Positions 41,801 through 50,369 of a stretch of 64,000 bases of DNA are shown piece after piece. Location: NCBI GenBank assembly GCA_030562195.1, contig CM060200.1, forward strand, positions 6,014,001 to 6,078,000, read 5' to 3'. Every line of letters starts with the position of its first letter. Within the stretch, counting starts at the first letter, position 1. The notes below the pieces were generated by a model. It was not told where the DNA came from. It saw only the letters and a program-made list of their open reading frames with translations, and ran no database searches. The position numbers were made by a program, and so were the translations under genes. Source of the DNA: Nipponacmea schrenckii. Its lineage: Eukaryota > Mollusca > Gastropoda > Lottiidae.

Positions 41801-44800
41801 AAAAAACTACGCTTTGTTTATACACCGGTAAGAATTTATCATTTAGTGACGACCTACATTATAGATATATTTCATAGGATTTTTATCATTTTCGTGGTAT
41901 TGAAGACTTTTTGTAGCTGTCCAGAATTAGTCAGAAGATCGGGAGAAAACAATAAAAAGATATTGAAACCCTATGATGATATCAGCATAAGATATACTAA
42001 CAAAATCTACGGTCACTCTACGGTTAAAAGGTACCAGATCAAGGGACAATTAACATCTGAAAACTCGAATGTCACATATTTTATGCTCAAAACAATATGT
42101 AGGAGAGATTAAGAATAACCCAAGCACCCATTTTAATGCTCATAGATCAGATATCAAATTAAACAAGACAAGTCAGCTTCTAAATATTTCAATCTTGACG
42201 ACCATTCACTTGACGATCTCACCCTTACCCCAATTGAGCGCATAGAAATCGACTTGCCCCGGAAAATGAAACTACCAAATTCCGTCAGGTAAGCTCATTG
42301 GATTGAGACATTAAATACAGCAAGACCTATAGGACTCAATATTCACCACTATAAAGGTATAAAAACTTAAATGTTAATCCTTTTCATAAAAAGAATTAAA
42401 GCAATTTGTAGGTACTATACTATAGATCATATTTTTCTAATTTCAGATCAGAATAGAAGAAAATATCCAGCAGATCCAATTCTCCTTACTGTAATCAATT
42501 TCTTTTTACACTTTAGATATTTAACTGCAGGCCCATCACCATTCTTATAAATCCTTTATTTTAAATATTTTATTTTAAAGTGGGAATTCTAAGAAAAAGA
42601 ACTTTGTGTATATATTTTGTTGATATTCCTTTCAAATGATCGTTATGAGTCGGTTCCACCAGATTATTATGTTTTTTATTTCTATTTACTAACTAACAGC
42701 ACTTCGAAATACATAGTTCTAACTCAATGACCTAGGCCAGTGTTATTTGTTAAAATACTATTCTCATGTCACATTAACACTGGAAATAATATTTTTTATT
42801 AGGGTGATTTCCCATTGTAGGTGCTAACTTAAGATAAGATACTATTAAACAACCCTGATACTTATATAATATGGTATCAAATGGGGACATTTTAAAATAT
42901 ATATGAATAGAAAGTTGTAACACCACTGTTTGTTTCTCACACTCACATCCCTAAGAATTGTTTGATGTATTTTGAAGTTTTTAAATTCTTTGTTCGAGAT
43001 GCTCACACATGGTGAAGAAGACCTTATTCACCTTTATAATATTTAGAATATTACACCACGTGATAACCCATTAGCTGGCGTGTCATTAAAATAACAGTAC
43101 CAGTTGGTTTGATGGCGGTGTATCTCTGTAGAAAAATAAACAGTAAAAAATATATCCTACTGAAAGTCTGGATAGTCAAATTGTCTTTAATTATAAATAT
43201 ATTACCATTTTTAAAATAACATTTTGTCACGACAAACTTAAACCATATGCCACTTCCGGTAAACAGAATAACAGGAACAAAGCAATGATAGAAATTTTAT
43301 CTAGTATTTTATAAGTTGTCTCCTTGCTAAATCAGATTGTCAACTTATTCCATAAACATACCAAATGCATGTATAGTTATGTAGTCTTCAAAATTTATTC
43401 ACTAACGTCTGAAATCGTCCCGTGTAGATATGAGGTTATATGTTACAAAGTATATTCATTCGTCACTTCAGTTTGGGTTGAAAACCACTTTAAAGGTGAT
43501 AGTTAAATTAGTTTTAAACAATTTGTAGTTATTCCGAAAAATGAGAACCCGAAGACTGGTCGATGCTTATTTTGTTCTTTGTTCATAATGATCTTACGTA
43601 TAAATTCCAACCCGCATCTCCAATCATTCAATAAAACAGCATTATGATAGTAGTAATGTTTTATTAAATGTTCAAATTGTTGGACTTGCCACTGTCAACT
43701 TGAGAATATTGAAGGACAATTGACTGTCACTTGATAAGTCACTTCATATAATAACTAGAACAGATTACCCGTACTTGCTGATTTGAGATCTTTCTTTTCT
43801 ATCTCAATTCTTCACAGTATTATTTTTTTCTCTCACATATGTGCATCGTTTTTTGCAACATTGTTCAGCTGAGCCACATTATGAGATATGAGTTATAGAA
43901 AATTGCATAAATTGCAACATCCTTTTGGGTAGGTAAAGACTTTCGTTTCGAAATGATGATTAACATAAAATCATAATAGTGAAACACATTATTTGAAATG
44001 TTAGAGGTCAGAGAAATGAGCTAAAAATGGGAGGGATTCAGTGAATTGTGTTGTATGTTTGGGGCTGTTTGTTCCTTGATTTTTTAAACCAATCACTACT
44101 CACTAATCTTTATTCACAATTACCTTCTTACCCCTTTTTTGTTGTGCAAAATCAAACATTTTGAAACTATAAAATACATTTCAGAAGGCCATTGACGAAA
44201 GGTTATATTGTTCATAGGATACTTTTGATTTATAGAATATTAATGACGGTGTCGTACAAATTCGGTCATTTTAAGAAGGAATCTGGAAGATAGGCAAGCA
44301 AACGTCACATGACATAACATTACCTGTAACGTTTTGATACCGCCATGTACTAAGTTGGTTAATTATGTAAAGCGAGACGGTAATGATGTAATTTATACAA
44401 GTTGTAACATAACTATATAAAAAAATAATGTATTTAGAATGTAATGGGGGTCGACAGGCTAATAGTAATTTATAGTAAATATCTAACATGCGTGCACTGG
44501 AATCTGCATAAATTAACAGCAGAAAAGATGGTTACATATCGTTACACAAAGTTTTCGAGTGCATTCTATTTGTAACTGGATGTCTTCGGGTCTATAGAAA
44601 TGTAAGAATCAGTGATTTTACATTTGAAATATACACATTTTCCTTGAAGAAATTTCATATTTACAAATGATAACTTTACAAGTAATTGAGATTTTCATCA
44701 ACCACAGGACAATCTCAGACTCTCAGTAGAATATTGAACTTGATATTTCAATTTATACAAATGTGATTGACAAAATTCGATCCTGTAAACAATGTAGGCC

Positions 44801-47800
44801 GAAAGTAGAGTTTGCCGTATATAAACGCTTCTTATACATTATCATTAGAATCTGGCGAACATTTGAGAAACTGTATCAACCTAATAAATATATTTTTTAT
44901 ATTTATATCATACACGTGTTAACATGCTAATATACATGGATTATCAACAGACTTGTTATATTAAAAACTGAATATTTATTAGGTTATAACATCTTTAATT
45001 AATTATGCTAATTTATTCAATAAATTTTGTTAATATCTTTATCCCTTTTTGAACGGGCTGTTTACTTTTCGAAAAATAACTTGATTTATGATTTCTAACG
45101 TTTTAATTGAAAGAATGTAAAACAATTGTCAAATTCAAAGAAAAACGATCTAAACCCATGACAGGGTGCCAATTGAAAATTGAATGCGGATACCAATGCA
45201 GGTATGAACCTAGCTTTTCAAAAACAATTCACATCCGATTTTTTTGCCAACTAAGGAATTCAAAGAAAATATTTCTTTAATTTCATTTCCTTCATATCTG
45301 AATGATTAATCTTGATTCAAATCCTCAAGTTATTGTCCTTTTATGATGTGAAGTTGCACTTCCTGACACAATAGTACGATAGTATCTTTTAATTATGAGG
45401 TTATCTATACAACAATAATTATACATCTTGGTTCACGCCTTCAATCATTTTTATTATAAGACTCTGTCTGACAGATAATTTCAGTTTAGTTTTACAGAAT
45501 CCGTTGTCAAATTTTCAAGAATCACATGTAAATTTTCTCTGCCTCGAAGAGTCATGCCGGTTAAACATTTTGAACTAAATGGTCTGTTATTGTTAGTCCA
45601 TTTGCAATACTGACTCAGGCTTAAAATATAGAATTAGTCTTGTTATCTTATTGTTATGAACTATTGCAAGGTATGATTAGTGAAATTTAATTAAGTTCAA
45701 CTTGCGGCTTGACGTGCTGTATTATTTTTATATTGATGTTAATAGCGTCTAATTAACATACTTTGTACTGTACAAATTTTAAAGTTTTAGCCAAGAGTCA
45801 ACATGTTAATTGTTATCAATTGAATTAGAAAGATGTCTAGATTCAAATCTTTTTGTTAAATCAACCTATCTAGTATAATAACCTACTTCTACGTAGGTCT
45901 TAATCTTATAAAATAATCATATATACTTTCAACACCATTTCCCCAAACAAAGGGTTTTTTAAAACATATTTTTAATATATTTATTTATTTATTTCAGTAA
46001 TTGGCGTTATATCCAGCATAACAGCTTAAACAGTCGAAATAAGCTTCGTATTATCTCTAATAATTAAACTACTTTATCCCTTCGTATCAGACCAAAAATA
46101 AGATTTCAAATACCCTATATATGGAGTATTAAACTAAGTTTTCCTCTCAAAAAAAACAGTTATGACTGCAATATTAAATAATTTATTATTATGCCTCGGT
46201 TTTAATTACTTCATGTAATTTTAATGTTTGGATTTGTCATGATTCACGCTTATTAAAAAAAGATTAAATATTTAATTTCAATCCTGATTACCGAGTAGGA
46301 GATTTTTTTTCCATTAAAACTAAATGAAATCGTGAAATTCAAGATTTTTCTCAATATGATAATTATTGCAATTATCCAGTCATTAATGGTTTTATGGTTG
46401 TTCATTCTAATGACTTAAAATAATAAAGTTAATGAAATAATGAAATATTAAACTAAGCTGATAACGGTCACTTATTGAAATAGAAATAATTAAAGTTCAG
46501 TTATAATTGATAGAGACATTATTATTATTGGATAATGACACATGTTACATGTCCCACGTTTGTCATAATGTACGGTCACAGAATTGGTTATTACTGAGGT
46601 CAGATATGCTGACATCTGGTTTGATTTATGCAGGTCGGTGACAGTGGGAGTTCAATGGTGATGTCATGAGGTGATGTCAGTAAGGGTGATGTCAGTAACT
46701 CAACCAGCTGCCGGTAATAATCTAATCTAAACTCTATTTTAATTGCTCTACATTTAAATACACTGTCTAGAGTGGGTCATTGAAATTCTCAACATCCCTC
46801 AGAAATTAAATTACGCGACTTCATTAAGAAAAAAGCAATAATGTTGGAAGTCGCGCACTGGCGAATATTACGTCATGTCTTAAGAATTAATATTTCAAGC
46901 TAAACAAACCAATTCATTTAACATTTGTATTATTTCCCTCATTTCCCAACACCTTGATTAAGATATGGAGTGGTGTTATGCTGTTATAAGATTATAGATT
47001 GTAATAAATAAGGCGTTTACTTATTTAATATGGCCCTGTAACGCATAATTTGCATTATCCTCGATATCCAAGACTTACTGAAACATTAAACAAGTATATT
47101 TATTCATTAATATAAATGTTATTACTACATGTACCTGTACAAACATGGCATCTGATTTGTATTGTCTACAATATTGTATTGTATTACAATAAATCTATTG
47201 TATTTATGATGTGGCCTATGCGCTAAAACTTGGTATAGTTTCTATTATACCATCTGTATTACAATAAAATTGTGGTATGTCCAATTGTAATGGTATATCA
47301 GAATGGTATAACGTAGTAAATGTGCCATCTGTATTACAATAAAACCGTAGAATGTCCAGTTAAAATGGTATATCAGAATGGTATAACGTAGTAAATGTGC
47401 CATCTGTATTACAATAAAACCGTAGAATGTCCAGTTAAAATGGTATATCAGAATGGTAAAACGTAGTCAATATACCATCTGTATTACAATAAAATTATGG
47501 TATGCCCAGTATGTAATGGTATATCAGAATGGTAAATCGTAGTAATTGTACCATCTGTATTACAATAAAACTGTGGTTTGTCCAGTTGTAATGGTTAAAC
47601 GTGGCAGACCTATTTTACTACCGTTATACCATCTGCGTTGCAATACGACGGTAGTATATCTAGTTGGTATGATATATCAGATGGACAAAACGTGGTATAT
47701 GATCTGTACAATACCATATGTATTACAATAAGAATAGGGTAAACCTCTTGTGTAATAATAATTATTATTGTATAGTATAACTTAACACCTAACACCTAAA

Positions 47801-50369
47801 CTAAGTCACCTAATAACTTATCCATTACCAATTCATTGAAGGAATTTTATCGGATTCTGTACAATATGCCAATTAGCGACCAACAAGTATGTCTCCAACA
47901 GGATGATACACCCCTATAGTTCAATTAATCTTTTGTCAGTTGGTGAGGTGTAAGACTATGTATCTTGAACTGTATGGAGGTGTGCACCTTTATCTTCAAC
48001 TTCTATAAGTGCATGTAACGAAATTTGAGTGTCGGTATGAAAGTACTACAACACAGCTAAAGAGAATTCGACAACACTTTGAACTTTAACACTCAACAAT
48101 AACATCAACTCATTATAAAAACATACCAAAATAATGCTGCTGCTTTTGTGCCATTTATAAAGTTCCTTACCATGTTTTAACATAAGGCCGTAAAAAGACA
48201 AATCACAGAGGTCTAAATACGTTGATTCTGTATTTCCTTTTTCATATCACAATTGTCAATGATTGTACATTGTTTAGTTAGGTCAAAAACTGAAACAACA
48301 GTAAGAAACTTTAGAAACTTAAAAACTTCAACTAGAAGTATTTTACTGCAAGTAGTGAGTTGATACCCATTGTCTCAGATCTTGATTCGAGTTTTCTAAA
48401 AATCGACCGAAATAAATATTTTGATTTCTACAGGATAAGTCTAACTAGATTTGTTTACTTTAGAATAACTGTGTGACTTGATGTAATTCCAAAGACTTTA
48501 ATTGCAATGGTAGATGCAAATACACCTCAAGCTCAGCAGAAGAAAATGATGCTATATGCCAAATTTTCCCTAAATGCATATTCGTCAGCCCATTTGGGTG
48601 CAGGATCAACAATGTTTCCATTTTCCATTTTGTTGACACCAACAAAACATCGTTAAAAAAATGTCCGACTGGGAAAAAATAAATCAACAGCCCTGCTTCC
48701 TCCACCTGTATTCAACAGCCACCTGTATTAAGCACCACATCCGGCCACTTCCCTTCACTGGTTGCTTAATACAGGTTTGACTGTACATGTAATCGACTAT
48801 CTGTGAGTAGGAATTATTGATAATGTCCAAGGAAGTGGTGGGTACCAACTGGGGTTAGGGCATGTCAATAACGTGTCAAATAAATCAGATAAGATAGGTT
48901 TCAAGTGTAAACTAGAATGTAAATAAATTCTTTCTTCCCGGGATATATGTTAATAAACATTATCTTTAGATATTTTTCTGACCATTTTGTAAAATACTCT
49001 AATCTTAACTATAGTAAGAGATGAATGGAGTTGGGCTGTAATCGGTGGAATAAATATTTTTATATATATAATATACAACTTGGGATGCACGTTATTGATT
49101 GAATTTGTTCATAATATTTTTCGTAAAGCTGCTATCTTGTTAGATAGTTGAAATTTGAAATTTTTTTTATGGAATTGTGAAGATGCAAATTAACCTAAGT
49201 GTACGTAATTTTGAGTTTTTACAAATCTGTAGAGATATAACATTAAGATAATTGAAGTAGTACTTAGAATGTTTGTTATTTTGTAGATATGAGTAATTAG
49301 TTATTTTTCGAAGCAGTGTTTTTTAGTAAGAAGTTTAGTATAAAATTAGAAACTGTGTTGTAAAGGTTGGGTTGTTTCTCTCTATAATGAACTATAATAA
49401 TTGATATTATTCTATTATTAAGACGGTGTATTAATGTATTTATGTCATTATAAACAGTGTATTAGGGTATTATTGCATTAAAGCGTTTCACTTGATAAGT
49501 AATTATATCATATAATTATGTAAATCAACCTCTTCATCTTAGAGGGACTGATAAAAGTTTTCCTGAATTCGCATGATTCCCATTTTCAATCCAATTAAAC
49601 ATAGGGATTTATGACGTCACTACTACGATTGCTGTAATGCTAAGAGCCTTCGTGATAATTAATATAACAGTTTGCTTTAATGGAATATCAAGAACCTTAA
49701 CTGAAATTTGGAATGGTGAAAATCGATATGTAGATGTGTCCCAAATACACAAAAGATTAAAAAACTAGTCTTTACAACCCTTTCAAGTGTTAGGTATAAT
49801 GAGAATTTAAAGCATAGAAAGCAGGGGCCTTGGTCAGTATTCACCGTTAAGATATCCTCATCTAGACAACAATAAATAAAAAGGGGTATCCCTCATTTTG
49901 AAAGTAATGTTTAAAAGTTGAATTTTATCTTTGGAATCAGCCCAACAAATCGAAAAAGCAACTTATTTATATTTAATAAATATGGCTAGAACCGGGAAGT
50001 TAATGTTAAATGTCGTAGTTTGAAAATAATTTTTTATACTAAAATAAGCATGCCTAATGAAAGCATTTAAATTTGTACCGATGCGCCGGTAACACTGACA
50101 CCTTTGAGTATTTGTAACTATAGTTCATTTACAAATGTCACTAATCTTCACAAAATGCCTGAGAAAGTACAGGTATGTCTGAGACAACTCTTGAAGAATA
50201 TATTACCTTAAACGGACAACAAATAATTCCAGATCAAATGATGCATTTTGATCAAGATACTATTTTATTTTCGATGCTACCTGCTGAGAAACATTTAAAA
50301 ACGTATTAAAAATTATAAAAACTCACCTAGGTGTAAAAATATAAATAAAATCACTGCTAAATCACACAT
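5750..50369 (-). CDS. Lachesin/IgLON-like three-Ig cell-adhesion protein, 8 coding exons
   Basis: Likely a secreted, membrane-anchored adhesion protein of the lachesin/IgLON group, which mediates homophilic or heterophilic contacts, mostly on neurons. Coding segments in transcript order: 50369-50327, 10783-10674, 9118-8914, 8545-8393, 8184-8056, 7163-6870, 6347-6096, 5871-5750. They total 1,308 nt, giving 435 residues plus TGA. Order: signal peptide 1-15; Ig1 about 20-118 (C42, W54, C102, D96-x-G98-x-Y100); Ig2 about 120-212 (C145, W157, C194); Ig3 about 214-310 (C237, W249, C295, D289-x-G291-x-Y293); Gly/Asn/Trp-rich linker 312-395; hydrophobic tail 419-428. N-glycosylation sequons lie at N24, N95, N146, N154 and N183. 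Seen: the frame, GT-AG borders and motifs. Known: three Ig domains plus a C-terminal lipid-anchor signal is the family plan. Inferred: the joining of exon 1 across 39.5 kb. Non-coding 5' exons may exist upstream of the ATG. Confidence 0.85.
6096..6347 (-). CDS. Exon 7: low-complexity membrane-proximal linker
   Basis: 252 nt, phase 1 to phase 1, acceptor atttttcag and a moderate donor (gtaaaa at 6095). Encodes residues 312-395, with no recognisable domain: a Pro/Thr start (EPEPTTPSTTTLGYG), an acidic stretch, a Gly/Trp-rich stretch (EGGWKSEGG, GAGWMESGGWE), an Asn run YNNNNN encoded by AAT/AAC repeats, and a basic Pro-containing end. The same frame continues open beyond the donor for about 65 codons, but that read-through has no hydrophobic tail, and only the spliced form reaches an anchor signal. 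Probably a flexible stalk between Ig3 and the membrane. Its symmetric phases would allow skipping without a frameshift. Confidence 0.78.
6870..7163 (-). CDS. Exon 6: Ig domain 3
   Basis: 294 nt, phase 1 to phase 1, acceptor tcctttcag and donor gtatgt (6869). One exon encodes all of Ig3, residues 214-311: YAPEVI linker, Cys237, core Trp249 in VWKRNG, and D289-F-G-A-Y-T-C295 followed by GSNPLG, the standard F-strand/G-strand junction of I-set domains. The charged block DKYSIEAYEDQENRMV lies in the middle of the domain. Confidence 0.93.
8056..8184 (-). CDS. Exon 5: C-terminal half of Ig domain 2
   Basis: 129 nt, phase 1 to phase 1, between acceptor gtcttttag and donor gtaag (8055). Encodes residues 171-213 with HNVSRFCDDIYDC and NGVSPAVSKAIRVEVQ, the second being the typical end of Ig2 in this family. 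The usual D-x-G-x-Y-x-C motif is altered: Cys188 and Asp190 occupy the D and G positions, so Ig2 carries three cysteines (145, 188, 194). Confidence 0.9.
8393..8545 (-). CDS. Exon 4: N-terminal half of Ig domain 2
   Basis: 153 nt, phase 1 to phase 1, acceptor ctgaa complement (ttcag) at 8550-8546 and donor gtaagt at 8392. Encodes residues 120-170: VPPMII at the Ig1-Ig2 linker, Cys145, GIPAPNVTW with core Trp157 and two adjacent sequons (N146, N154), then a basic stretch YKRNYRQGKNHRE. Too short to be obvious as a stand-alone open frame, but the joined frame is uninterrupted. Confidence 0.9.
8914..9118 (-). CDS. Exon 3: C-terminal half of Ig domain 1
   Basis: Begins after acceptor tctatag with V-I-W (core Trp54) and ends at donor gtaagt (8913). 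The 205 nt encode residues 52-119 plus one base. It holds the family-typical blocks ISHADRRMLDDHRISVERP and EWNLHIRDV, then the D96-x-G98-x-Y100-x-C102 signature. This is the most diagnostic exon for the lachesin/IgLON assignment. The GTG at 9118 is the first codon of the exon (Val), not a translation start. Confidence 0.93.
10674..10783 (-). CDS. Exon 2: N-terminal half of Ig domain 1
   Basis: The acceptor is a T-rich tract ending ttttcag (to 10784) and the donor is gtaagt at 10673. The 110 nt encode residues 15-51, including the N24 sequon, the VTVTAG strand and Cys42 in ILPCTVEFLGDHT. It ends on a codon boundary (phase 0), the only non-phase-1 junction, so Ig1 is split by an intron just before the core Trp of the next exon, as is usual in this family. 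Confidence 0.88.
11680..12560. repeat. Degenerate ~50-bp tandem array
   Basis: Repeated blocks of tgtaacagtttggtttattg followed by tgtaacctatctatctgttg and tattatctat, about 50 bp per unit, with strong decay at the left and length variation from T-runs. Roughly 12-16 units. Interrupted by the TTAA-flanked element at 12151-12250. Confidence 0.75.
12151..12250. mobile_element. 100-bp TTAA-flanked inverted-repeat element
   Basis: Begins TTAAGAACAAGGA and ends with its exact complement TCCTTGTTCTTAA, so TTAA lies at both ends inside a 13-bp perfect inverted pair. The interior has no similarity to the surrounding 50-bp repeat, and the array resumes after it. TTAA duplication is the hallmark of piggyBac-type insertion, so a tiny non-autonomous element is plausible. 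The length is very small and no relative is visible here. Confidence 0.45.
13981..14368. mobile_element. Non-autonomous hAT-like element (MITE), 388 bp
   Basis: The ends are imperfect inverted repeats: left TAGTGCTGGCACGATA, right (complement) TAGTGTTGGGTATTACC, matching the TAGTG-TGG start of many hAT elements. It is flanked by 8-bp sequences gcctggag (13973-13980) and gtctgaag (14369-14376), six of eight identical with both differences transitions, as expected for a decayed 8-bp hAT target duplication. Subterminal regions are packed with cgtatcgtatcg-type motifs at both ends. No transposase frame. Confidence 0.75.
15208..15529 (+). repeat. Dispersed repeat, copy 1
   Basis: Direct copy of the unit at 15810-16244, starting ttaacaaaacttatcaat and ending in attgcaccta-type sequence. 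Nearly identical over the first 180 bases. Lacks about 20 bp and about 85 bp present in copy 2. The offset at the start is 602 bp. Confidence 0.85.
15530..15809. other. GC-richer spacer between the two repeat copies
   Basis: About 280 bp distinctly richer in G and C than its surroundings, with repeated tcggctg/tcggaag words (ttggtcggctgctattcgg, tgtcggaagtgtcggaag) and a complementary ccgac series (gcatccgacacagccgac), giving potential base-pairing. The minus-strand frame 15746-15507 looks composition-driven. Could be the middle of a larger element whose flanks are the two direct copies. Confidence 0.45.
15810..16244 (+). repeat. Dispersed repeat, copy 2
   Basis: Second direct copy, longer than copy 1: it holds an extra ggacactccagcc segment near 16000 and an extra block at about 16105-16195. 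Shares gaacaactgacacggtaata, gtggaatcgaaac and ctcctaggaatactta with copy 1. No target duplication or terminal repeat found. Confidence 0.85.
18334..18374. repeat. 41-bp near-palindrome
   Basis: Starts acataataatatattata, passes through cgtgacg and ends taatataatattatgt, so the arms pair almost fully to form an AT-rich hairpin with a small GC-containing centre. Confidence 0.6.
20960..21290. repeat. Degenerate acaattacattt array
   Basis: More than ten imperfect copies of (agta)acaattacattt at 15-20-bp spacing, ending in two near-exact acagttacatgttagta units. An old short-period minisatellite. Confidence 0.6.
21871..21966. repeat. 28-bp tandem repeat, about 3.4 copies
   Basis: Unit agatttttcattttggtg followed by ttcctcccga, repeated three times with one 1-bp length change and a truncated fourth copy. 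High identity implies recent expansion. Confidence 0.85.
24560..25250. repeat. Composite array: 27-bp core with ~50-bp degenerate flanks
   Basis: Core at about 24865-25135: near-identical 27-bp units (caggttacttataatgttta plus gtcttat), about ten copies with occasional ttact/taact/taaca variants. On both sides lie longer, eroded relatives of the form taatgtctagccttatc...tgatcactt. The homogeneous centre with decayed edges is typical of an array kept uniform by slippage. Confidence 0.85.
27999..28463 (-). other. Unidentified 154-codon open frame in intron 1
   Basis: One of the two longest open frames, and the only long one not tied to the Ig gene. It starts with GTG, not ATG. Residues 54-81 are hydrophobic and 98-110 read SYLNMYLIKISNP, vaguely like TM6 and the TM7 N-P of a rhodopsin-type receptor. 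There is no NPxxY, no other helix upstream, and the AT-rich composition favours hydrophobic codons. More likely a chance frame or a decayed fragment than a gene. Confidence 0.2.
38400..39805. repeat. 1.4-kb satellite of ~41-44-bp monomers
   Basis: Two related blocks. The first (38400-38900) uses atcacaactcaaccctctct with tctactagcaacagatttct, about 44 bp. The second (38900-39670) uses ctcaaccaattctacaactt with acaccaaatttatgatcact (about 41 bp) alternating with a 44-bp version containing acatataaatcactactcag. The last part (39700-39805) returns to the first type. About 30 units in total, with frequent small indels. Almost no G on the plus strand. Confidence 0.85.
46657..46694 (+). promoter_or_regulatory. 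Three GGTGATGTCA motifs
   Basis: Exact GGTGATGTCA at 46657, 46670 and 46685, spaced 13 and 15 bp. TGATGTCA is one base from the CRE/ATF palindrome TGACGTCA. Lies about 3.6 kb inside intron 1. May be an intronic CREB/ATF-type cluster or simply a young 13-15-bp repeat. Confidence 0.3.
47210..47755. repeat. 75-bp tandem array, about 7 units
   Basis: ccatctgtattacaataaaa recurs at 47250, 47325, 47400, 47475 and 47551, with diverged copies at 47629 and 47714: spacing 75, 75, 75, 76, 78, 85. Each unit also holds atggtatatcagaatggta. Identity is highest in the middle units. Confidence 0.9.
48721..48776. repeat. Hairpin with 14-bp perfect arms
   Basis: ACCTGTATTAAGCA at 48721-48734 is exactly complementary to 48763-48776, with a 28-base GC-richer loop. 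A partial extra copy (cacctgtatt) precedes it at about 48703. Looks like a piece of a dispersed inverted-repeat element. Confidence 0.65.
49612..49619. promoter_or_regulatory. Full CRE palindrome TGACGTCA
   Basis: A perfect CRE core, about 0.7 kb downstream of the signal-peptide exon inside intron 1. CREB/ATF factors bind this sequence; function here is inferred only from sequence and position. Confidence 0.3.
50327..50369 (-). CDS. Exon 1: start codon and signal peptide
   Basis: The 43-nt segment gives ATG plus 13 codons and one extra base, then a strong donor (gtgagt at 50326-50321). The peptide is MCDLAVILFIFLHL, a hydrophobic signal-peptide core, and the split codon G+CA makes Ala15 when joined to exon 2. 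The result runs straight into LGELKPKF, which is how mature lachesin-like proteins commonly begin. The ATG has A at -3. The phase matches exon 2. No transcript evidence is available, and the 39.5-kb distance leaves room for a different or additional first exon. Confidence 0.65.

Larger units (their letters stand above)
10784..50326 (-). other. Intron 1, about 39.5 kb
   Basis: Donor gtgagt at 50326, acceptor ttttcag at 10784. No exon with coding character was found inside on either strand. It holds several tandem arrays and small elements, listed separately. Stretches with nothing I can name: 12.6-13.9, 14.4-15.2, 16.3-18.3, 18.4-20.9, 22.0-24.5, 25.3-28.0, 28.5-38.4, 39.8-46.6 and 47.8-48.7 kb. 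Very long first introns are usual for IgLON-type genes. Exact extent depends on the exon 1 call. Confidence 0.6.

Noticed and set aside
41846..42112. 88-codon frame with a hydrophobic N-terminus
   Set aside because: Begins with a non-ATG codon, no usable ATG near the hydrophobic part, and AT-rich DNA easily gives such segments.
47546..47795. Overlapping open frames on both strands near 47.6-47.8 kb
   Set aside because: They are shadows of the 75-bp tandem array.
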